Below, in pieces: positions 51,001-62,500 of a stretch of DNA of 64,000 bases. Origin of the DNA: Trachythela sp. YZ-2020 (taxonomy: Eukaryota; Cnidaria; Anthozoa; Malacalcyonacea; Clavulariidae); assembly GCA_016169945.1 (NCBI GenBank), contig JADLSH010000164.1, positions 372,001-436,000 on the forward strand. Reading direction: 5' to 3'. Positions within the stretch are counted from its first letter, which is position 1; each line of letters opens with the position of its first letter. The notes below the pieces were generated by a model, which was given only the letters and a program-made list of their open reading frames with translations, did no database searches and had not been told where the DNA came from. Both the position numbers and the translations under genes were made by a program.

Positions 51001-54000
51001 AATGAAAGTTTGCGTGACGTTTTGAAGGGCTTACACTTACGCAAATTTTCTGAAATTTTGAACAGCAATGCAACACCCAACACATTTTCCACCACCCACT
51101 AACTCAAAATAACTTTTAAGCATTCAAATTTCGTGCGCAAGCCATTTTTGATCTGTTGGACAAGACACCCCCCCTGGGTTTTGAAAAATGTAACTTTCAG
51201 AATTTTTTAGTTTATTCTACATTATAAATACCCAAACAATATATATTACTATAAAACGTCGTACCTGGAGCCGCTTCGCGAAATTGAGAGCAATTTCAAT
51301 TTTGTTCAGTTTTTTTTGATACACCCTGTATAGCTGCTCAGCTATGAAATGAAGAATTTTTTCCAAACATTCTTCCCTTTGTCTGGTACGCTACTCTATC
51401 ATTGTGATAGTAAAACTGGCCCGGCCAGAAAAGGAAAGGCAAAAAAGCAAAAAACTAGGATTCTGTAATACTATCCATATAAATAAAGTAGGGCCTCAGA
51501 ATCGGGTGGCGGCACTGATCGGCCGCTTGACTTCCGGCTTCACTTTTTACCATCAAATTATTAAGGGATGCGTTATCCAGCCTATATTCAGATCAGTGTA
51601 TATAATCAATTTCTCGGCCTGCTCCGTCATTGTTCGATTGTTGCTCGCTGCGTTCACATATCACAACTCAGAGATTATAGTAAAAGTAAAATATTTTAAA
51701 ATGGCGAGTTTTCGCAGTATTACTGGGTTGAAAGCTTCTGAATTAGATGGGCATGGACTTCTTTATGTTCATTGTGTGTCGAAAAACCCTGTGAATATGA
51801 TCACAGATGGGTTACCGTGCGTTCAACTAGAATGCTGCGAGGTTCATATATAACGAAACCTAATCATAAAAGGTAACAATGAAATAAAATAAGTAGCAAC
51901 ACATGTGTATTTTCAAAATTATCACAGAAAATAGCGATCCATACAGTAGTTTTCGTCGCGCCAAACGCACCTCCACGCGGGTATATTCCAGCCATCAGGG
52001 TTAATAGAATATAGCAAACATAGCTCATTTTCAAACCGCGATAACTCTTCGGTTTTATGGAGTAAATTCATGTTTTAAAGTATCACTATAAAGAGTAAAC
52101 ATTCCTGAATTCACTGATATGATTTAATTTTAGTTTCCTTGTAAAAAAGTATAATTTACTCATGAATATTTCAATGCCACTTTAAGGTCATGTTCACTGA
52201 CCCGAAACATGCATAAATACAATGGGAATTTAACATAACTAAGATGCGATATATATACAAAATTATTCTAAAATTCTTTTATTAAATTACTAAACAAAAA
52301 GTTATCAAAACATACCTTGAAGAAAACGAGATCTTCACAGCAAAAATCGCAATACATTTCAACAGTTTTTAATCGAACGGCGCGTTGAGAATAAAGATTT
52401 TGAATAATAATGAGCCGCATTGAGGCGCGTTGCATTTTGGGAAGACCCTCATTCCTCCTCTGGATTTTCCTATTGGATTTCGGTAAGCCTTTTGACCATA
52501 TTGACCATAAAATTTTACTTCGTAAACTATCCATGGACGTCCCACAAATTATAATTAACTGGATTAAAAACTTCCTAACAGAAAGAGAACGTCAGGAGAT
52601 TTTGACATGTCCCACAAATTATAATTAACTGGATTAAAAACTTCCTAACAGAAAGAGAACGTGTCAAGATTGACATTTGCGTGTCCGAGTGGCAAAGAGT
52701 TAATGGCGGAGTACTCCAAGGAACTGTACTGGGACCAATCCTTTTTTTGGTTATGATTAATGACTTACTTGAAGAATGGCAAGACCGTTGGAAGTACGTC
52801 GACGATACTAATGCCGCTGAATGTATTGGGCCAAACTGTCCATCTCGCCTTCAAGAAGTAGTGAATGAAGTCACTACTTAGACTATTAATAATAACATGA
52901 AACTTAATATTTCCAAATGCAAAGAGTTAATAATCGATTTTACTACAGATAAAAGATCTTTTCAGCTCTTGTAAAGCGGTAGATTTGATCTCATCGCTAT
53001 TTGGCTCCTTCCAATGAAAGCGCAAGGAGAACGTGTTGTATTTAGGGAAGCCTCGCATATCGATTTTGCCCACGAGAAACGTCATATGTACGTTTTTCTG
53101 AAGACCCCCCAAGAAACGTCACGAATGTTTTTCGACATATTATTGTATACTTTAAAAACACTGCAAAACTACTGTAAACCCTCTCCGTAAAACCTTAACG
53201 TCTTCAAAGAATATTTCCAACAATTTTACTTGCAAGTTCTTTGACAACGTTTGGTGAAATATGCCGATATGGCGATAAAATGTAGTTTTGTTTGTTTTTT
53301 ATATGATAATTGTAACAAAAGATATATTTTTCGTTAGATTTATTGCAAGTATAACACATAAAAGTTGCGAAATTTAACTATATCGCTGTATGTCCTCATA
53401 ATTTTGTAACCGCTCCAGTGTTAACAATTTAATACAGAACAAAAGACAGTATAAATGACAACAAACTATAAATGCGGAAGCGGGAAATTTTGTGCTTAAT
53501 CCAAAATGTTGTCCCCTTATCAATCAAGTACATTAAAAATGTTTTGAAAATATATACAAACATGATTTTATGTATGGATAAATGGACAGGTGACGGCGTT
53601 TGTATCAAGTTGTTATATTTTTAATGCTCTGCTAATGGGGCAATGGCGATGATTCCGAAATGTCAAGACTTTCGAAAAACTATCGACTTTTTCCATGACA
53701 TTGCACAGAAAAACGTCACCACCACCCCCCTACCCCCTAACGTCCATATGACGTTTCTCATGGGCGAAATCGATATGTGAGGCTTCCCTCATAAAGCGAG
53801 AAAATTTCTTATACTATGATGAAGGTAAACACATAAATCTCCAAAGAACTGTTGCCGTTTTAATCACTGATTATGAAATTCAAAGGGCTTCGTCCCGCAC
53901 AGATATTTTCGTCCATTGCCGTAGATTGAATGCGACTGTTTATGTATCTTAATAAGTGTCAAAAACAAAACACTATTCACAATACTATAATTATATGCGA

Positions 54001-56538
54001 AGTGAAAATAAGTAACAATAATAGGTCGTATGCTTGAGTAACTACGAGAAATGATACAGCGTGGGTTGTAGACTATAAATATGGAACAAACACCTTGGTT
54101 TTTGCTCAGTTCTTTCCAGCGGGTGAAGTGATAAACTTTAGCAGAAATAGTATTTCCATAAGCTGATGAACCAGCACATCAAGCAGTTGTATTACAACCT
54201 GCGGCAGTTGAAGCAAACAACGTGGTCAACAACCCTGACGTTATACCAGGAAACCTTGAAGAGTTTGAGGTATTAATTGTGAAGTTCAGTAGTTGTATTT
54301 TCTTCGTTTGCTTAATTGCTTCATCTGTTAGTTATGTTCACTCTCTTATGCAGTTGAGTAATGTCATTATTAAGAGTTACTTTCAGTCAGATTCAGTAAG
54401 ATTTCAAAAATATTTGTTATGGATTCAGTACAATTTAGATTTTAATAATTTGAGTGTGTATGCACGGAGAAATGTGTTTTTTGCTGCATTATGTTGTGAG
54501 AATTGAAATTCCTTCAATGTTTCATATGTTTGACGTTGGTTCTAGATTTCAGACTTTAGTCTGGGTGTATAAGGAGCAATATATTTTCCTAAATTATGTT
54601 GTGAGAATTAGAATTCCTTCAATGTTTCATATGTTTGAAGGTGGTTATAGATTTCAGACTTTAGTCAGTGTCTGGGTGTCCACGGAGCAATGTATTTTGC
54701 TGAATTATGTTGTGAGAATTCAAATTCCTTCAATGTTTCATATGTTTGAAGGTGGTTATAGATTTCAGATTTTAGTCTGGGTGTACACGGAGCAATGTAT
54801 TTTGCTGAATTATGTTGTGAGAATTCAAATTCCTTCAATGTTTCATATGTTTGAAGGTGGTTATAGATTTCAGACTTTAGTCTGGGTGTACACGGAGCAA
54901 TGTATTTTGCTGAATTCTGTTGTGAGAATTAAATTCCTTCAATGTTTCATATGTTTGAAGGTGGTTATAGATTTCAGACTTTAGTCTGGGTGTACACGGA
55001 GCAATGTATTTTGCTGAATTATGTTGTGAGAATTCAAATTCCTTCAATGTTTCATATGTTTGAAGGTGGTTATAGATTTCAGATTTTAGTCTGGGTGTAC
55101 ACGGAGCAATGTATTTTGCTGAATTCTGTTGTGAGAATTAAATTCCTTCAATGTTTCATATGTTTGAAGGTGGTTATAGATTTCAGACTTTAGTCTGGGT
55201 GTACACGGAGCAATGTATTTTGCTGAATTCTGTTGTGAGAATTAAATTCCTTCAATGTTTCATATGTTTGAAGGTGGTTATAGATTTCAGACTTTAGTCT
55301 GGGTGTACACGGAGCAATGTATTTTGCTGAATTATGTTGTGAGAATTCAAATTCCTTCAATGTTTCATATGTTTGAAGGTGGTTATAGATTTCAGACTTT
55401 AGTCTGGGTGTACACGGAGCAAGGTATTTTGCTGAATTCTGTTGTGAGAATTAAATTCCTTAAATGTTTCATATGTTTGAAGGTGATTAGTATAGATTTC
55501 AGACTTTAGTCTGGGTGTACACGGAGCAATGTATTTTGCTGAATTATGTTGTGAGAATTGACATTCCTTCAATGTTTCATATGTTTGAAGGTGGTTATAG
55601 ATTTCAGATTTTAGTCAGGGTGTACAGGGAGCAATGAATTTTGCTGAACTATGATTTATGTTGTGAGAATTAAAATTTCTTTAATGTTTCATACGTTTGA
55701 AGGTGGTTATAGACTTCAGATTTTAGTCTGGGTGTATACAGAGCAATTTATTTTGCTGAATTATGTTGTGCGAATTGAAATTCCTTCACTGTGTGATATG
55801 TTTGAAGGTGGTTATAGATTTCCTCCTTTATAGTCTGTGTGTACACGGATATCTGCACAATCGGATATTTAATCGATATTCTGTCAATTCATAATGGCAA
55901 GGTTGTCAGATTTTAGATTTCAGTTTGGGTGTGCGACAGACCGACAGTGCACGGGGTATTTTATTTGCTGGATTATCTCATTCATGCATGCAGTGATGCA
56001 GTGCTTCGCTCAGTTTTGTTCCATGATGGTCAAGGGTTTCCGATTTACATTTTATTAATGTATGTTTGTGACAATGGGCCATGGTAATGGTTTTCACTCA
56101 AGAAATACGTTATCCTGGGTTGGCATATAGAGTCATTAGTTGTTGTACAGTGGGTATTAATTTTTATATGTTGTAGAATAGAGATTATTTCCTTAATGCA
56201 GCGCTTTGTCCGAAAGTGGTCAAGGCTGTTAATTTAGTAACACCGGCAGATTTATTTAAATTTGAAGTGTTTGTTTATGTGTGATAAAAATTGGTGTGTT
56301 ATTGTTTGATGCATGGTCATGTTAAAGCCAGTGCATGCTTTCTTTTGTTTGTTTAAATTATTACTCCATATTATATACTTCACGCATGTCTGGATGCGCA
56401 TGTGTCTGAGTATTGTACCACATGCGCTTGGTGAGGGCAAGTGTATGGTGTATAAATACGAAGTCACTCGCATCTAGACTGCGTTACAAGCTGCACTGAC
56501 GAGCCGTTGAACGGCGAAACATGCATGTCTGCAGATTT

Positions 56539-56595
<57 letters not shown>

Positions 56596-59500
56596 ATGTC
56601 TATGCAAGGTCAATTTTTCACGTGTTTGCCATAGAATGCAGTACTCATTTAAAGGTTTACTAATTTACATAGCATAACTTCGAGAATGGATCGTCTGTTT
56701 TGTCACGGAGTTTTGATGACCTTGAAAAGGGGTAACTAAATCAACCCTCCTGGTTTACTGGGTCAAAGTTGTCATCTCTCTGCTGACTTGACGGGCTTTC
56801 TGATTTCATAGTGTTCCTGTTACCTTCCAGGTAACACTGCCTTGGGAACGCGATGAGCAATTTGATACAAAGTATTATTTAAGCTACATCCGAAATGAAC
56901 GTGGTACAATGGATAACTCCCGAGGGAAGGCCCGTCGATGTCGGCGGAATGATGACTTCTAATAATGCCCTTCTTGCTTCGGCTCAGGCAGTTCAAGCGG
57001 GGAAATTACTTGGTGATGTGAATAACGTAGTTGTGCGCGATCCAAAGTTTTTTCACGCTGGCTCATTACATGATCATGTAGATCACTGGCACACCATTGT
57101 TGGAGAAGGTTCTTCATCTCCCAAACAGCAGGAGGTTTTACATTGGCTTAACAATAAAGTCTCCGTATCAGATTATTTTCAGCATTATAAGGGTAAATTC
57201 CGACGTGAAGCGTATGATTCCGGCCGTCCTCCTCACAATATATTTCAGAATAACATTTCATGCCAACCGTTTACGGAATTCATCCGGCAGACATTGATCG
57301 ATCGGGTTAAGTCTGGAGCTATTTCATTACTGGGGAGAGTGGCTGAAGTAACAGCTCCTCATATTGTTCTTCCCCCCCTTACGGTCGAACCGACAAAACC
57401 TCGTTTGTGCCATGACGCACGATACCTTAATTTCTGGATGTGCGATAAACCTTTCAAGCTGGATAAATTAACTGATTTGCCGTGCTATGTGGCCAAGGAC
57501 TCTTACCAAACGATACTTGATGGTAAGTCCGGTTATGATCCCATTCTTCTCACTGACGCAAGTCGCACCTCTAATTGGCTAAAGTCCTTAATTCACCCAC
57601 AGAAGCGAGTTTTACCTGTTCCGTCTTTGGAACATTGAATGTCCTTTCCATATAGTCAGTTAGCTAATAATATAGATATTGTCACCGATATGGAAAGGTG
57701 TAAAACAGTTAAGTTTTAAAAAAATGTTAAGTTTGAGTTGAGCTTTGGGGTTAAGGTTTGGGATTGAGAATTGGGAATTTGGTAAGGGATGAAGGAGAAT
57801 TGGTAGATGGATATTTGACAGGAAGTAGGTTCGCAGTGGAAGTGTGCGTAACGTGGATCACTATTTTATCCATATCTTAATTCCACTGAGCATGAATCAA
57901 AGTGTTGGGAAATAGTATACTATTCACAATACTATAATTATATGCGAAGTGAAAATAAGTAACAATAATAGGTCGTATGCTTGAGTAACTACGAGAAATG
58001 ATACAGCGTGGGTTGTAGACTATAAATATGGAACAAACACCTTGGTTTTTGCTCAGTTCTTTCCAGCGGGTGAAGTGGTAAGAACGACCCACCCTCCTCC
58101 CACAAAATGTTATGCGGTCGTACACCACTTAACCTGAGCCAAGCTGTTACAGCTCGGCTTAGACCGCTGGATCACTATTTTATCCATATCTTAATTCCAC
58201 TGAGCATGAATCAAAGTGTTGGGAAATAGTATACTTTTAAACCTATCGAAGCGTAGGACCATTATTTTGATATCAAATTAATATAATTAAACAGTTTAAT
58301 AATTATTACTATTTAAAAACAGATAGCTCGAAAAACATGCGAACTTCCAGTCATTCGAAATATATATCCATTTTGTGAATTGTGAAAGCATAAATATTCT
58401 ATTTCAACGAAGTTCAATGACGCGAAGTTGCCAATCACTTACAAAAATACAAGTTTGAAATTTTGGGCGAGAAAGCGTGCACCTCATTAAATACGATATC
58501 GGCATAATCTCGTTCCTTATGAGATGAGTTCCTTATGATGCATTGCATACAATTTGTGATATGAATCGACCATAAGTCACGCTGCCACGCCAATAAAATA
58601 AGAATTCAATCGAATTCAGAACTCCTGTACTCCCCCTGCGAATTCCTTTACTCCCCCTCAAACTTGAGCACCCGGAATTAGTTCCGCGTGCAGATTTTAC
58701 AAGTCCTTCTTTCGCCGCTCCTTCGATTTTTCCGTACGTCATGTAAACTACAATATAGTGGGCCAACACAGCAAGATCTAGAGGGACTTGGAGCAAGTCT
58801 AGCAAAAACCAGGAAGTTTGAAAATTGTAGCGCTGGGGATTATTTACCATGGGGATTTCGGACCAGCCGTCATGGCAATGGCGCCAAAATCCGCCATGTT
58901 TTTCGCACTTTTTTGCCTGGCCAAAGTTTGGAACACTTCCTCCAGTTATGTTTAACTCATTGGGTCTGATTCGTAACAATGGTCCACGGCAAGAACAAAC
59001 GTATAAAAGCGGCTTAAGATAAAACGCTTAACTTTTCCTTCATTAATTAATTAATTAATTAATTAATAAAGTGGCATTTAAGCTGCTTGTATATATATTA
59101 ACGGAGATAACAAAAAAAAGATAAAGCAAACCTTTTAGTGATTTGCCTTCGAATATCTCTGTACGGTAACTCCTCCAATCCCCACCATTTCCAGTTTCTG
59201 ACATCAACGGGTTTTGCGCAAATCACGTCCTCAAATGGCTTGGATTCTCGTCGAAGAAAATGCAACAAAGGCAACGCAGGCAGCCAATTAACAAGAGACT
59301 TTTTTGATGATTGTTCTTGGTAAAACTTAAGAATTATCTTGGTGATGGAACTATATATACAAAAAAATAAACGAGTAAAAGTGACTATTTCGCATAATTC
59401 TACTTGAATTTTATTGAAGTTTTATTGAGTTTTATTGATTTACACTAAATCAAAGTATTCTTGATGACAAAATGCAGTTAAATGTTTTCCAGCAGATTGC

Positions 59501-62500
59501 TTATGAAAAACCAATCATTGGCAAATTTTAGAATTTGATAACAGATGTTTTAATGTTTTTACAAGCAATGTTCCAAATCCTGCGAGATTTTAAACAGCTA
59601 CGAAACCGAGTAAACCGTGAACGGAAAGTGTGTCGTGCCAAATACTATCAGGCTAAAGTAGCACATTTGAAGGAAAGTAAACCAGCAGTTTGGTGGCGAG
59701 AGGTGAAAAAACTTAGCGGTTTGGCTCCTGCCTTTGTCACACGAAATAACATTTCTAAACCACTACAACAGCTATATGGGACACCCGACGAAACTAGCTT
59801 AGCTAACATCATAAATGAAGCTTTCATTTCGCCAATGCGCAATTTTACTCCTCTGCCTGCTGATTACATCAATGATTTCACCAACAGCCTGCAGATTGAT
59901 CAAGCCTTTGTCGTTTCGGGCGATTCAGTGCGTAAGAAACTATCGAAGCTCAATCCGACCAAAGCGCAAGGACCTGATGGTATTCCAGGATGGTTACTGA
60001 AAGAAAATGCTGATTTACTTTTTGGAGCTGTCACTGACATCTTGAATTGTTCCTACCGAGAAGGTCATCTTCCTTTGTCGTGGAAAGAAGCAAATATAAT
60101 ACCAATACCAAAGAAAACCCCGATTCAAGATGTGAATAAACATTTACGCCCAATCTCCCTAACCCCTATCTTATCGAAAGTGGCGGAAGAATTTGTCGTG
60201 GATATCTACGTAAAACCAGCAGTTATGGAAAAGCTCGATGCCCAACAATTTGGAACCGTTCCTCGTTCATGCACTACACATGCGCTAATTAGCATGATGC
60301 ACTCTTTGGCAAAATCCACAGATGGGAATGGCGCCACTACTAGAGTAGTCCTTTTCGACTTCCGGAAAGCTTTTGATTTAATTGACCACGGCGTTCTTGC
60401 AAAAAAGTTATCCAGTTATAACATTCCAAGGACAATTATGTGTTGGATCTTGGATTTTCTGATGTCTCGAAAGCAGAGAGTGAAGTTGAGCAATGATTGT
60501 TATTCGGAATGGGGATCTGTCCCGGCAGGTGTACCGCAGGGGACAAAACTCGGTCCCTGGCTATTCCTAATAATGATTAACGACCTGAAAGTGGATAACG
60601 TAGATCTTTGGAAGTACGTGGACGACACCACTCTTGCAGAATCAGTGAAGAAGGAAGATTTTAGCTCCATGCAAATGTATGTAGATGAACTTATTACAAA
60701 GACTGAGGTGGACGGTTTCCAACTTAATGAGACAAAATGTAAAGAGCTACGTGTTAGTTTCTCGAAGTCTAATAACGTGTTTGAGCCGATTGTAATCAAC
60801 GAAAGAACGTCGAAATTGTCCCTTCTGCAAAACTGTTAGGTTTAACGATATCAAACGATCTAAAGTGGAACACTCATATCGCGGAGATTTGTAAGAAAGT
60901 AGCATCGCGTTTGTACTTTCTTAGACAGCTTAAACGTGCTAAACTTCCAACCAAAGATCTTACTCTATTCTACATCACTTGCATTCGCCCTATAACAGAG
61001 TACGCGTGTGAAGTTTTCCATGGCTCATTACCTCAATATTTATCCGACGATCTAGAGAGTCTACAAAAGCGTGCCCTACGTATTATACACCCCGAACTGT
61101 CTTATAGCCAAGCTTTACGAACGGCGAACTTTGGAACACTATCCAGTAGACGACAAAGTTTAAACGATAAGTTATTTCAGGATATTATCGATGATAATTC
61201 ACACAAACTGTATAAACTATTGCCTCCTAGAAACAATAGTACCATATGCTTACGTAATAGACGCACGTTTCAGCTTCCAAAATGTAAGACAAATAGATTG
61301 AAAAACAGTTTTATCCTATACAATTCCTATAGATACTCGTATTAAGAATGTAATCATAATTTTATAAAATTTTAATGTAACATATAAATTTATACTTTTT
61401 AATGTAAAGGTTATTATAATTCAGCCTTTGTTGCTGTAAGTTATAACTTCAATAAACTATCTATCTATCTATCTATCTAATGCTAATAATATATGAGATG
61501 CCTGAAAGAACAATATCAAAAGCTTACCTTAAAAAGTTGTCGTCAAACACATTAATACTCTTCATAAATTCGGAACATACTTCTTTATCTGGAGGTAGCC
61601 TGAGACATTTCAATAAAATTTCATATTTCTCAGATTCCAAATTAACATGATACTTGGTAAACACATAAGCGATTATCACTGACAACACCACCGCATGAAC
61701 TTTAGCTTTCGCATCCTTTGTTTCACTTTCCAAAACTTTCAAGTTTTCCCGGACTTGCGGCATCAAAATCTCCTCAAAAACCTATAAGTAAAAAACACAT
61801 TTTAATTGTCTTATCTAATCATCGGCTAATTTGTATCGAAAAATCGGATAATTAATATTATTTTATTTAAAGTGACCAAGAATTATTAATGCGTGCGTCT
61901 GACTCGAACCCACTTTGGCTGAATATTGAAATTGATACATTGATACGGCCGTAACAAATTTGGGAAGCATGGTTTAACATTTTTCTTATCAAAATATAGA
62001 AAATTCGACATACTGTTCTATATAAGCAGTACCAACAACAATACAGGGAAAATATATCACATTGTACCGACTTTTAATGACTATGACAGATGAAAGCTGT
62101 CAATAAAACGAGACTTTCACAATCTAGGGCAAAATCTATAAAGACATGCACTGCGTAATTTGGGGTAAAACTTAGCTTTATATAGGTAAACACCTATAGG
62201 GATGCCGGAAGTTGCTGAGAGCAAGGGGTGCGATTTGATATCAAAAGGGCATATTTTTTAACAAAAGGGCACAAACAAAAATCAAAGGGCACTTACCTAC
62301 TTATAACGTAATTTAAAATCAAACACAAAAACCTTACGAGTTATGATTAATTTAATTAAGGCTTTACGTAAGTAATCTGTTCGTGTTAGATCTGTTCGTG
62401 TTAAATCTTCTGCTCACCCGTTGCATCCATAGTCTGCACCGCATTACACCCTGAAAGTTGTAAATACAAAATGCAAGGGGTGCACTTGCATCCGCGGTTC

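Larger units (their letters stand above)
53972..58235 (+). mobile_element. DIRS/PAT-type tyrosine-recombinase retrotransposon, deleted copy
   Basis: The ends have split direct repeats in the order A1 - body - B1 - A2 - B2. A1 53972-54130 equals A2 57919-58077 (159 bp) and B1 57854-57921 equals B2 58168-58235 (68 bp). B1 and A2 overlap by ACT, and ACT is also the first and last triplet of the element. This is the arrangement known for PAT/Ngaro-like DIRS elements. The body holds an ORF1 with an intron and a truncated RT. RNase H and the recombinase itself are missing, so the copy is non-autonomous. Confidence 0.88.

Noticed and set aside
51404..51853. 149-codon plus-strand ORF
   Set aside because: No known motif, opposite strand to the host gene, no splice support; probably chance or repeat-derived.
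52268..52534. Possible extra host exon ending [16 protein letters not shown] with donor GTATGT
   Set aside because: No acceptor, and its end phase would break the consistent join of 59132-59350 to 33753-33954.
54454..55509. Three long plus-strand ORFs (176, 83 and 84 codons) with repeating [16 protein letters not shown]
   Set aside because: They are the 105-bp minisatellite read in frame; frame changes whenever a 104-bp unit occurs.
58533..58979. 148-codon minus-strand ORF in an intron
   Set aside because: No recognisable motif or splice signal and composition like surrounding intron.
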